A stretch of 64,000 nt of DNA from Dipteris shenzhenensis (taxonomy: Eukaryota; Polypodiophyta; Polypodiopsida; Gleicheniales), in NCBI GenBank assembly GCA_047967505.1, contig CM106541.1. One strand, 5' to 3'. Shown here one piece after another: positions 1-12,642 of this stretch. Made by a program: the position numbers and the translations under genes. Under the pieces are notes generated by a model, which was given only the letters and a program-made list of their open reading frames with translations, searched no databases and was not told the DNA's origin. Within the stretch, counting starts at the first letter, position 1; each line of letters starts with the position of its first letter.

Positions 1-660
1 AATTATCACGAAGGAGAACACAACCTAAGCACAGTCTGCTTACAAATCGAGGAGAAGAAGAAACGCGAATCAACTACGAATTCTTCATTCGACGCAACCA
101 TTATGAGAACAATGTTTGTAACAGAGTTCGTGTTCACAATTACGAAGGACAGCATAGCCAAAAGGCAGAGCATTTTACGCGCCTTTTCACAACACACAGA
201 GTATTTACATTTTAGAGAAATACATGCGGATGATGATAGATCCTGAAATCGCTAACGTAACTTCCGATATCTCCCGCGTTGCATCTCCCGCAAAAATTCT
301 CAACGTAACTTGCAATATCTCCCGTGTTGCATCTCCCGCAAAAATTCTCTGCACCAACACCTTCGCTTCAATCTGTACCTGTGAAAGCAAAATTCCTTTG
401 CAAAAATAGGGAGACAGGTCTGCAAGGTCAGCGCAATCATTATGAGAATAATGTTTGTAACAGAGTTCGTGTTTGCAATTACGAAGGACAGCATAGCCAA
501 GAGGCAGAGCATTTTACTCGCGACCACAGATCTTGAAATTGCTAACGTAACTTCCGCTATCCCCCGCGTTGCATCTCCAGCAAAAATTCTCTGCACCAAC
601 GCCTTTGCTTCAATCTATACCTATGAAAGCAAAATTTCTTTGCAAAAATAGGGAGACGGA
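1..660. repeat. Tandem duplication, 339-bp period
   Basis: The stretch around 101-190 recurs at 440-530: ATTATGAGAA, then TGTTTGTAACAGAGTTCGTG, then GAAGGACAGCATAGCCAA. The following segment at 241-420 recurs at 531-657. The first copy also has an internal duplication of about 46 bp (CGTAACTT, then ATCTCCCGCGTTGCATCTCC, then CAAAAATTCTC). No ORF here is convincing. Confidence 0.8.
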
Positions 661-1079
661 TCGGGTAAGAGAAAAAGAGCAAGAGAACAACCAAAATGCA
701 TGCAACCATCTTTAATCCTAGCATACTCCACGTGGGCAGTTATAAATTGTGACAGCATGCATGCAATTTAGCCAACAAAAACATGCCATGTGGACACTCC
801 CAAAAAATGAATTTTCATATTTAATAAAATCCTATTTTTTGCTTTCTAGTTTTCGCCTCAATGCTATATAGATGGTACATGTTCTCCCTTGTTGCCTACC
901 AGGGATTATCAGGATTTGATTAGGCATTGTTGAGTCGTCTGACATAAGCAAGGAGGTAGTTTGGAAGGCCAGTGGATGCTGTGGAAAATCTCTAGAAATT
1001 TTGGCAACAATTTGGTACAACTACTAAAGCATCAATTATAGAGTGGATGGCTCCTTATATAGAAAATCTGGTAACCCAG

Positions 1080-1335
1080 TGGGTCGTCGTGCCCTTAACG
1101 TTGCTGGTCAGCATTAGATCACAATGGGTCTAATGTCACTGCATTAATCATATGGCTTTATCATTGCATTAGCAGTCATGGCGTTAAGGGTCATTGCATT
1201 ATCTGGTCATGGCATTAGGAGTCACTACATTAGCCTTATCGTAGTGGATTAGTTTTATATCATAGCAAGTGTGGAAACACTACATTGCTTGTAAAGCGGC
1301 AACTTGGATGTCGTTGCATTAGCACTAAAGCAGTG
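1080..1335. repeat. Degenerate short repeats around TCATTGCATTA
   Basis: Variants of GTCATTGCATTAG occur about ten times with irregular spacing, for example near 1137, 1160, 1190 and 1312. It looks like a decayed minisatellite. Confidence 0.5.
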
Positions 1336-1749
1336 AGTTGATTTTTTTGGTCTATTTAGGGTTTTGACTAGCATGTTGACCTTCCTAAATTTCACCTATG
1401 GACTTATGAGGGCATGGGTAAGGTTTTGTGACACGGTGATCGACCGTCATGGTGGCTAGAACATCCCACACGACATTGAGTGTGATGGGAATGATCTAAG
1501 GACCCTAAAACTTAAACTCAATGTGCATAATCCCGAACCCATAACATGTAAGTTGACTTGTGAGATGCTGATTCGCTTATTATGGGCTTGCACTAACTTC
1601 GTTGATTTACGATCAGTGAGCGCTGCTATTTTCATCTAAGCGACGACATCTGTTTTCACCTATTCCTTGAACCTCTATTTTCTCGTAGGCCCTATACTTT
1701 GATAAATGAAATCAGAATTATGGGTGCTTGGGGTACATTGCCTCTTTCC

Positions 1750-2900
1750 AAGCCACATATGTGTTGAGCACGCCTATAAGTAGGGCAAAATAAGGTCTTG
1801 GTAGGCTTACGGCTCAGCTCAATCTTGTGTGACACCTATGTGGATTGCCATCTTCAAAGCTGGTGCCTTTAGAGTAGGGGCAACAGTAGGTTCTTGTGGT
1901 GCTATTTTCTTTTTCAGAGCAGGTCCTTGTGGTGCTATTGTGCTAGATGTTGATGTGGGAGCAAAAGCAGAGGCAAAACTTAGGGGGTTGCCCTTGGGAA
2001 CACATTGGGGCTCACCAATCGCTTTGGCTTCTGACTTGCCTTGATGTAGTATGTTCTTGTGGGACTACCACGGTCATTTATGACATTCTTCCTTGTAACA
2101 TAAGGATTTACTGACCTTGCTAGAGTGGTCCTTTCCTCCAATGGGCAAGAAATAGGTTATTGTGGGTCTATCTTCGTCTTAGAGGAAGGTTCTTGTGGCA
2201 GGTCTGTTGCTACCATGCTACTTGATGAAGCTAGAGCTTGTGCTATTCCTTTGGGGTGGTTGGCAGAATGAGGAATCTCCATGTGGTGGGTCTTTGGTAC
2301 CCAAATATCAGCATTTACTTTGTAGTAGCCTTGAGCTTTTAGTAGCCGCTTAGGGATCTTAGGAAACTTCTTTGCTTCTTGGGTTTCATTGCATGCCTTC
2401 TTCTTTGGGGTTTCCTTTGTCTAGGAGCTTGAACCAAATTTGTCATGGGAACTAAGGGTAGAGGCAAGGCTATATGTGGAGGCCCTCTCCCCACATTTTG
2501 GATGCTTGGAGAGTACCCTTAGGGAGCCACCGATGTCCTTCCTCCTATCGGTTGTGCTGGTGACTCAAAGAGGTAGAAGCTTGGATTGTCCATGTTATGG
2601 ATACAGTGGCTAGTGGTGATTTTGCCTCCCCCTTGGGAGCCTTAGTGGTGATGTCCTTGAAAGGATGGAAGCCCCGTTGTGGTACAGGCTTTCCCATCTG
2701 AAGTAATGACTATGGCAAGGGTGTGGCCTCAACCTTGCTGGGTGGGTCTTTGGTTTTTTTCACAACCTAGGTGAGTGCTTTGTTGGACTTGCATGTTGGG
2801 GAGATCTTCATCAACTCCATGACTCTCGAATCGAGTGGGTCACATATGTGTGACCCCACTCGATGACTTCATGACTCCCGAATCGAGTGGGGTCATAGAT
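1750..2900 (-). pseudogene. Possible decayed coding DNA, unrecognised
   Basis: Read on the minus strand, the stretch has protein-like composition with scattered stops, for example PQRGFHPFKDITTKAPKGEA near 2680-2610. I cannot name a family. Low-complexity Lys/Pro/Ser-rich reading could be chance. Confidence 0.15.
2832..2862. repeat. 31-bp imperfect palindrome
   Basis: CGAGTGGGTCACA and TGTGTGACCCCACTCG form a near-perfect inverted repeat. A second related copy of the left arm (GAATCGAGTGGGGTCAYA) follows at 2880-2900. No gene is adjacent. Confidence 0.6.
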
Positions 2901-4414
2901 GTGTGACCGCCACTTGTCAAGGTGGTTGTTCATTCTTGTGAGTCAGTTTGATAATTGACAGCCCAACACCAGTCCTACCAAGTATTACCTATTCGTTTAT
3001 GGCACTTGTGCACATCACAGAATTGGCTTGCCACACTATGGTTATTCACTGAGATTCACACTTCCATATACCTAATCGCTGGCATGCCTCAACCATTTAT
3101 AGCTCATACAAGTACAGGAGTGGGTTCAAGGGCTACCTCTCATAATAATAATTGGTTGCATACTTCTTGGGAGATCAAGTTATGGCTTGCCCTAGGGTCC
3201 ATGAAAGCTTCAATGGATCATTTCCTTGCACACCTAAAAGTCAATTGGCAACCCCAAGGCCCCACACCCCCCATCAGTCCCACTCCTACTACCACTATAG
3301 CCCCTAGCCCCTCATAGCCATCCACGTCACATCACACCACCTCACTGCATGACACCACCACACACATGCATGACATGACGCTGCAAGAGCCCGTTGGTCC
3401 AGACAGCAGTCTAGAAGATTTGGGCACTTCAACATGGTACAAGATCCTCAATCCCATGCTCTTCTCAGTCAAGGGTCCCTATGAGGAGGAGGAACATGAG
3501 GAGAACATGAGGAGGTCAGTGAAAATCCCCACAAATGGGACTCCATGTTATAGGAACCCTTGCCCAACCACAGCACATGGTACCAAGCAATCACATCCTT
3601 CAAAGTGATTGAGGATATTCAAACATAAAAAGGTGGTAGGGCAAGCTCCAAAGTTTTTAGCTAAGCCATAAGGTTATCATGGAAGTCCATGCTCTTATTG
3701 AGCTCCTACAGCGAAGTTTTTGCATGTGGCGAAGGGACCATCCTAGGCCGACCTGTGGTGGCTATATATGCCCAATTGTAAATAAAAAGCCCAAGACAAA
3801 CAAAGAAGTAGGGCTACACCCATAATGGCAGCTCCCATTTTGAAGTGCAAGGTATTTTGGTGCACATATTTCTCAACAAGCATGGACCAATGAGTCAACC
3901 GCACATATATGTCTCTTTGAAGGCATAGGTTGTGGAAAGATTTTGAAATACCCAAGGCCTCTGACCCGAAAATTGTGTACAATATTCCCTGGCTAGATCT
4001 TGCAATGGTAGGTACCTCCTATGCAATCATGGCACAGATGGAGGAATTCAACAACACTTTGGCAATAATCCTTAATCCAACAGTAGTAGCCACAATGCAT
4101 TTTTAATGCCTACTCATCATTTTGTTATGGGACATTCCTACACGAGCCCATAATGTATCCACACCTTTGAAGATATGTTTGACACACATTTTTGGAAGTC
4201 TCTTCATCCATTTTTCCACATCTCCCAAAGGCTCCTTGACCACCATCCCATCATAAACAATGCTCTCAAGTCCAACATCATGCATAGAGTTTGATCCATG
4301 GATGAATCGAGCAGCATGCTAACTGCAAGAGAGCATGGAAAAGCAATAGAGGATGAGATATAGACAATAAGAAATCCGCCTTGGAGCCATAGGGCCCAAG
4401 TGCCTTGTAAAAAT

Positions 4415-4469
<55 letters not shown>
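4415..4469. repeat. (GA)n microsatellite
   Basis: About 27 GA units with a single interruption (ATAG). Confidence 0.95.
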
Positions 4470-4471
<2 letters not shown>

Positions 4472-7400
4472 ATAGGGTTGGCCCTCCCTTCAAAGGGTGG
4501 AATATATAAGTAGCCAAAGGTTTGACTTTCGCCATCATTATTGTATAGTACAAGCTCTCTTTCTCTCCAAGAGTGTTTTGACCGTTTTTTTGTTTTTGTT
4601 GTAGTGCCCTTGTATTGCCACTCCATCCCCCTTCATTCCCCTCTTCTCTTCCCCCCTCCCTTCTCTTCTTACATCTCCCCAACCACTTTCCCCTCTTGAG
4701 GAATCACATCAAATTGCAACAATCCGGGAGTCGCTTGAGTGACACATGCAGATAGATCATGCTTGCGTTGCTCCCACAAGGAGTATCTAGGAGGAAAGGT
4801 TCCCTTGGCATTCGTTCAAAATTCCCACGACACGTGAGTCACTATAGGACTCCACATTCCCATTCCCAGGTGACCACATTGCATTAAATGAATGATACCA
4901 ATGATAACAAATTAGCACTCTGTTAGTAGTGAATGCCTATAAGTAACGTAGAATGATACCAATGATAACAAATTAGCATACAAAAGTATTAGCCTAGAGA
5001 TCACAACCCCATGCGAATTCTGTCTTTTGTATTTGTTAAATTCTCCTCACTTTTCTTGGCCTCCATGAGAGCTCCTTTGATAGCATTTAGTGGGCATTGT
5101 AGATAACTCTAGGGATTATACCATCCACAGGTCCTTTGCCTAAAAAATTCTCCTACTATCTTTTGTTCTCCTCATATTGTCCAATCCATTTTTCCATTTC
5201 TCTACAATTGTACAAACAAAAGGTGTTGCCGTTCAATTCCAAGGATACACTCATTCTTTCTTTGCTTCCTGTTCCCTTGTGCAATCTCTACCTCTACCCT
5301 TGGATGATCTTTATTGTCCCAAATTAGAAACATGGATTGATTCAATTACTCTAATGACTCATTAACATAAAACAATCACTCTTGCACAAGACATCCTTCT
5401 CCCATGCTACCCTTTGGTCATGATTTTTGCCTTAAAACCCTTTCAATACTTCATGGATCTTTGTTCTTAGCGACAAGCTCCTTCATTCCCATCTTCTTCA
5501 AGTCTTTATGGGCTTTCAACATGTCTATATCAACAACCACATGCCTCCATAGACTTAGCCACATTCTTGACTATATGCATTGGATCCAAAAGATACATGA
5601 CTTTCAAGTCAAGGAAAAATCTAAGGGAAATTTTAGCCTGATGACAAATTTAAACATTCATTTGATATGCAAGGGATATTTTAATAGACTCCAATTTCAA
5701 AAGAATAGCCCCAAAAAGTGCATTTTAGTCATATCGATAAGGTCAATTTTGCTCACCCTTATTTAAGGGAATTCGCTTACTACCTGTAGTTTCACTCATG
5801 TTTTTGAATTGCCATGGACAACTTGTAGTGCTCCGCCTCCTCCACACATCTCCTATTCTCCCTTGGTATAATGGAGTGGCTCTCAATGATAAGAGCCTTC
5901 TTGAAGCCCTCTAGATAAGAAGTCTTGGTGAATCAATTTTGGATGGTCACAAAGATAGAAGACTCTAGAGCTATGACTCCTCTCCTATTGTAATTCCTTC
6001 CATCCCCAATTCCAAAGTTCCCACCTCTTCTCGTGATCGCAGACTCTTGCGATTGCATTATCTCTTCCTCAAGGCTTCCATCAAAGGTACCCTCTTCTCC
6101 TTCCTGCTCGTTGCATTTTGTTCTTCTCTTCCTAGAGTAGATGTGGCTTAAGGAGATAGGGATTTCCTTTCTCTCATTTTTAAATGCATTTTTCCATTGA
6201 AAATTTAGAAGCTTAAATGAGGATGACTATGCATAGGCTAAAGCTACATAGGTTTTAGGTATGTGTAGTGTGCAATGAAGGCTCTTTAGTGGTGTTTTTG
6301 ACTCATTTTGAAACAAGGTCAATCTACCTACTTCATTTTGATGGAAAAGTGGAAGAAGCTTATTCAAAAGGTATTGGTTGTTCGTTATCTTTGTTAATAA
6401 TGGTATGGTGTGGATGATATATCATTCTAATGTGAAACTACTAATTTTAATAATGCAAAGGTCAATGTTTACAAATTAGTCGATTAAAGCAATTTTACTT
6501 ATTATTAGGGAGACTATAGGTCTACCTATTGCAAGGGTCCTTATAACTAGGATGATGTTTTTAATGATGTCTAATTCTTCACTGTGGATGGGTCAATACA
6601 GTTTATTTGCTATATGTGAAATTTGTATAGGTAGTATAGATTTTGCTTCCTCTAGCCTCTTCAGAGAAACTATATTAACTATTATTCCTTAGTGCAGATA
6701 ACTACCCGTGAAGCTCATGTAGCTCTACTTGCTCGATGTTAGGATTCAGGAAATTCATTTTGCAGTGGTAAACCCATGGGACTTTTTGTGAACATTCTGC
6801 ATGTGGATTATATGTCCTTGCGGTTGTGCATCCCATAATATGCATGCACTTTTCTAAGAATTATAGGATGTGTGTCTCTTAATGATGTAGTTTTGATCCA
6901 ATGTTGCACTTGAATACTAGAATTTGTCTTCTGAGGAAGGAAATTAAAGGCAAGGCGGTTGATTATTTGCTCAATCAAGGGTATTTAATGTCCTTTCAAA
7001 ATGTTGTGTGGAAATGAGGAAGGTTCTCAAATCCATCATCATAGTCCTTCAAGGCTTAACATTTTTAGAAGCAAAACTATTATCCATCATGTCCACTTAT
7101 ACTTCTCATATCTTGTGTTTATACCTTAAGAGCTTTTTATGAATGGCAAGGCCTTCAATAAGAGTGAAGCTTTAGAGATAGGGAGGTGTTTGCAAGCCTA
7201 ATAGGAGATAGTTGGGCTTGACATAGCTTAGTATGATAGTTATATCAACCCATTGTCCAACCTTATGAGTGGAAAAATGTTTTAGATATATTTTTAGTAT
7301 AATTTCACATGCTTTTGGACCTTGCAATATCTTAGGAATGGCCCTCATTTTTTGAAATTCATTGCATTTGGAAACGTTAGAGGAGGTACAAAGGGTATAT

Positions 7401-10400
7401 TAAATGCATGAAATATTTAATCTCTTCTTACAAGGTTTTAGTGGTTTTGCTACCTTGTTTGATGAGCCCAAAGCCCTAGTGTTGAAGGCATAGGACCATC
7501 TCAAGCCTTGTATACAGTATATCAACAAATTTTGAAGAGAATATCTATATCAAGAGAGATGGCTACTATAATGTGACTTGTTTGAAATTGGATGAGTGAT
7601 CCATAGGCTAGAACAAGGCACTAGTAGTACATTATGGGATTAAATTATTTTTCAATCATTTGGTTGGAGCAGGAGCTCCATTAAGCTTATAAATGCCAAG
7701 ATGGTGGCAATCAATGAGCCTTCAAGTGGCATACACCATCAAAGAGACTAGAATAATGGCAACAAAAACTAAAGGAAGATGTTGTTAAAATTTATTAGGG
7801 AATGATGCATGTTGTGCTTTTGTGAAGCCATGTGTATTGAATTAGCTACCCCGCACATCCGTAAAGTAGCTTCCAATATTGGGTTCCCCTTTGCCTACAT
7901 CATTTTCTAAAAAGATGAATGCCCCAAACCTCCCTTTGGTGGGCTCTTAAGGATGTACCTTAAGGACTTGCTCAATCCCTTATGAGAAAAGTGTTTTGGA
8001 GTCCAAATATACCCTAAGGGTTGAGTTTGTGGCTAACTTTTCAACTAACCATGCATAATCTTTTACTCTCTATATTTTGGGAATCATATTTTGTTACCTT
8101 TGGTTGTATGTTAATAGTGGCTTGGCTTTAAGTTTCTTTGTTAACAACTTCAAGGTTTAACAAAGTTGGCGTGTTACTATATCTTTCCCATGCTTTCTTC
8201 TAGGAAAGATAAAATGACTAATATTTAGGATGGTACATTGGAAAATCAATGTGTCTATTAATCTTTGTATAAGAGGGAACTTTATGCATTTTGCATGGTC
8301 TAGATTTGATCTAGGTTTTGATAGCCCATAGAGGGATTCAAGGAACCTACTAGGTCTCCACCTACTGGCCCTAGAGGAGTAGCTTCTAGTAGTGCCATAG
8401 ACCTCCTCTCTTCAGGTGGAGGTAAAGTAGGAGACAATCGACACGGTTCCACAATAGTAGGTGGCAACTTGGTAACGCCAAGTCTTGTAGAGCAATTAGA
8501 AGCAAATAGCTGGACATATGGTGTCAAATGAGAGTAGGTGGTTGAATGAGACGAGTTGATAACTCATTTCAAACTCAGTCCTAGGTGTTATTCATTTCTT
8601 AAAGAACCACTCTACGGATTTGTGAATAGGTGGTCAAGATCCCAAGGGATATCCTTTAATTAGTAGTCAAATGGAGCAATGGCGACGACTGAATTCTATA
8701 ACGAAAATAGAGCAAAAGAAGGGCTCCACTTAAGGCTCAACAAGATTTGGCATTCATTGAAAGACTAACTTATCTTCTAATTTCTAAACATGCATCAAAG
8801 AAAGAAGGGGATAGAGGAAATTTGTCTCGAACTCATTAAGTCACTCCAACACTAAAGGGAGCCTTAGAAATGAGCTAGATAAACTGCGGGACAGGGCTGA
8901 TGTGTATTTAGTTATTTTTTTATATCCCGCTAGATGTTTGAATAAGTAGATAATAGGGAAAAAATTGTAGACAATAGATGGCTAAATGTGTAGACAACAC
9001 GGAAAACTTTGTAGGGATGTAGGCAATCTCTTTTTGTTTGGCTGAGCCTTGGGCCATGTGTTTCCTCTATTGAGGTTCCAAAAATGTGAAGAGTAATATA
9101 AATGCTCAGCTTTATGAGTAAAGTACGTGCTTACTTGCCATCGCCAATGAAATCTATTCAAGGTGTGTGTTTTAAGCCAAGTACCTTTTGTCTAGGTATG
9201 TTATGTGATTGTGTGACACCTTACTCATGGTCTATATTATTATTTGATACTAGCTATTTTGATTTTTTAAATTACTGTAGACTAAAGTTGCAGCACACAC
9301 ATTGTACGTGATTGGATGTGACCAAGTGTGGAGAGGATACATAGTTATTTCTATGGGACTGCATGTAGAGGATAGCTAATTGAGCCCTTTGCTTCTCTAG
9401 ATTACATGCTTTCTTAAGAAATTTTACAGTTTGTTAAATGAGATCCAAGCTTCTTTGTAAAGAAGGGCCTCCTTTGCATGCTTTGTTTGAGTAATTGTAA
9501 CATTAGATAATCGCCTCTAGTACTCATATTTTCTCTATTAGTTTGTCAGAATATCCCATATCTTTAGTGAGGCAAACAAAGAAAAGGTGAGGAGTATTAT
9601 ATTCTTTTCTCTTTGAACATTTGAACCTTTTCTCACAAGCCAGATACACCAACTAAGTATTGCAATATATTAAACAAAGCAAATCATAAGCATAATTTTT
9701 AATCTTTGCTTAGAGTAAGAAGACTTTTTATATTTGCTTGTTGTCTCTTCTCTTCTAATGTGGTAATTTTCTTAGAAGTAGTGCTTTCTATCTTGATTAG
9801 CATGCATTGCACCATGCTTAATTGTGATTGGTCAGTTTTGGAATGAGGGCTATATTATAGCTCTTTTCATAGCTATGCCACTAATTACTAAATGAGGGTG
9901 GTTCAAATAGTCAAGCATGCACTCCATATAATCTTTACAAGAGAAGTGGGTTGAGCATCATTATGTTAGTAGTTGAGGTACGATTTGATCCTAATATATA
10001 TGAACCACTTCTTTCCATCATCACTCATGGCATCTTTTAAATGAGAAGGTAGGTGGGCCCTCATGGACACTCCCCCCCCCTCCTCTCTCTCTCTCTCTCT
10101 CTCTCTGTCTCTGTCTCTCTCTATAGTACACACACACACACATGTGCGCGCACGCACGCACATGATATAGGCATGATCTAGTAGTTTTGTTATGATGGTT
10201 AAATACATAATATCCTTTGGATGGGTGAAAACATTAATGCTCGAGTTGTGATTTAAGGACGTATGGTATAGCTTTCCTTAAGGATGAGTGTATACACTTT
10301 TATCTCAATGCAAGTTGAGTGACTAAGGCCCACGTGATCCTTCTTATAATGAAGAGGAAGGTTGGAATTATTTAAGAGGAATCCAATAAGATGATATTTT

Positions 10401-12299
10401 GTTGGTTATTTCTAGATTATAGCATATATATATATGCACATAAGATAGGACAAACATCTCATGTGGGAAGTGTGCATGTCTATGTGCAACCGTGCATGTG
10501 TGCTTCATAGACATAATGAGAAAATTGAAGAGACTCCTCAAACTTTGGATGTCTTTGTAAGTAGCTCCACAACCCTGTTACTTTAATGTATATTTACATT
10601 CTTTTAAGAGTATTCCTACGGGCATTTGCAACAAGACATATTAGCCCAAGTTTGATACTTTCCAAATCAAAGAAAATAGCCAATGAATGACACTTCCAAA
10701 ATCTGTTATAGTAAACTACAAAGAAAATAGCCAAAGTTTGATACTTGCAAAATCTGTTATTGTAAACTATAAAGAACATATCTCAATGGTTGACACTTCC
10801 AAGGTATGAATGGGTCCTTAATTTTTCCCTATTTCAAATTTGTCTAGTAAGGAAGACTAAAAAATATGGAGAATTCGGCTTTGCCAGGTGGAGGAGTCGG
10901 GATGCCAAGCTCCATCTTTTAAAGAATTGAAACTATTAATCTTTGATGTCAAATGGTTTAAGGCCATGTGTAGAGGGGCTCATGCTAAAGTGAGCAAAGA
11001 TCTGAATCTTTTTTTGCCATTAACTCAACAAACTTTGGGACTCTCTTATGCAGAGATTCGTTCTACCCATGCATTGTGAGCAAGTTAGCATTTTCTATTA
11101 TACAGATGCATTTGTTTTATGCAAGCATTGTGACCATGTGAGCCATGAACTTATCATGGTTTGTTCTCTTTAACTCTTAGCTTGTTTTTCAACCCACTGT
11201 TGTGTCGGCGAAAAGTGCTGGCATGTGCTTCAAGTTGCACCTCAGAAATACCATATTTTGAGAATGTGTATACTTTGAGCTCATCCGAGGATTTCTCGAA
11301 TGATCGTGACTTTGAAGATCTGCAAAGATGGACTAGACTTGGTCACAAATGAAAGAGAAACCTCTCATGCTTTTTTGGATTGAATGGTTAGCACACCCTT
11401 ATTATACCATGAGCCACAATTTATCTTCTATACATCATGTTTACAAATTCTACCCCCTATATCATCACTATTATTTATGTTTTTTTCGAAAGGTTTATTC
11501 CAACAAGACTTTTGACCTTTATGTGGATGTTTATGTTGCCAAAAATATCGTTGCTTATTTCGATGCATGCAAAACTAAAAGATTAGTGACATTTTATATT
11601 TTTGAAGTAGGAACTACCAAAATTAGTAACGCTTTGTCGTAGTTTACAAGTTGCCTTATAACCTCTTGATTTTTGAGAGTTTAGTTTAGAAGCATAACCT
11701 GCAATTACTCATACCTTTATTTCCAACACAATAGGTGACATTAAATGAAAAACAAGGATTAGTCACAAACTATAATAGTATTACCACTCTTATTACCAAA
11801 GAGCCAAAAAAATTACAATGATATATAAACTATAGCTACTTTGCATACAAAATAAATATAAATTTTCATATATGATATGTGTTTTACCAAATGTCAAATT
11901 TGTCACCCGCTTCAGTTAACAACAATAGAGACAAATTTTGTAGTTATTGATCTCTTGCACTGAATTATCATAGTTCATGAATATCCAAGGGTAATAATAT
12001 TGGTAAGCATTGATAATTTAGCAAAAGTTATTTATATTTTATGTTGTTGACTCTCCTAAGGGTCTATTGGATCACGATGGTGTTCAAAGCTTGGTTTTAA
12101 GTCTCTCTAAACTTAGTCTCTCAGAACTCAAATCTCTTTAGGGTTTGCTATTAGGAAGCCTTTCGACACTTGGAGGCTCTTATTGCATTCTCTTCCACAT
12201 ACACATAACTTTGCTAATACATAGAATGTGGTCTCTTTTAGAGCCATCTTTCTTCCTCCATGTCTAAGATGGAGGTTATGGCTCTTTAGTACTAATTTC
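4470..12299. other. AT-rich intergenic DNA, no supported gene
   Basis: Only short frames in all six readings. A plus-strand open stretch at 10888-11642 consists of three short ORFs and shows no motif I recognise. A CT/CA microsatellite lies at 10083-10142. Confidence 0.5.
10083..10142. repeat. (CT)n-(CA)n compound microsatellite
   Basis: A CT run at 10083-10122 is followed by a CA run at 10127-10142 and then GCGCACGCACGCACA. Confidence 0.9.
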
Positions 12300-12582
12300 T
12301 TGGTTTTTATTTTTTGGTTCCCACTCACACGGGGCCGTTTGAGAGGGACACGTGTGCCACGGCGGGGGCCTACATTGACATTCCACAGGGACAGCCTAGC
12401 TCAAGGAGGCAAATACCCAGACCGCGTGAGAGGTGGGTTTTGATGTACCATTTTCCTCTAGTCAGGGTGTGGTTTAATGTCAGCCAAGCCTCCAACCTGA
12501 GACAGATTAATTCATTGGCTTGTACAAATTCCTTAGTCTTTCTTCCTTCCGTCAAAGTATTGTTGTACGTGAGCTTTGAAGC
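12300..12582 (+). promoter_or_regulatory. Probable ECH2 promoter and 5' leader, G-box at 12349
   Basis: About 280 bases before the ECH2 ATG are richer in G and C than the flanking AT-rich DNA. They contain a palindromic G-box CACGTG (12349-12354) within ACACGTGTGCC. No convincing TATA box is visible. Promoter assignment is by position; the G-box itself is seen, but its use is inferred. Confidence 0.4.
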
Positions 12583-12642
12583 ATGGAACGCACCATCCCT
12601 CGTATCGATCCCGACGCTGTTTTGTCTCACCAGATTCCCGAG
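12583..12642 (+). CDS. ECH2: ECH2 exon 1 (residues 1-20)
   Basis: Twenty codons from the ATG to CCC GAG, ending in phase 0 before donor GTTTTC. The tail LSHQIPE aligns with LAHKLPE at the same position in the Arabidopsis enzyme. TGA lies in frame at -6. Intron 1 (12643-13904, 1262 bp) follows; I see no coding sequence or transposon in it. Confidence 0.88.

Larger units (their letters stand above)
661..4414. other. Intergenic DNA with no supported gene
   Basis: Apart from the repeats listed separately, this stretch has only short open frames of up to 120 codons. None shows recognisable domains or homology to a family I know. Confidence 0.5.

Noticed and set aside
2955-3317. 120-codon plus-strand ORF
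   Set aside because: No recognisable domain; composition and lack of neighbours suggest a chance frame.
4204-4682. Overlapping minus-strand ORFs of 134-140 codons
   Set aside because: Open only because they read through the GA microsatellite; no domain.
5404-5766. 120-codon plus-strand ORF
   Set aside because: Low-complexity AT-rich reading without motifs.
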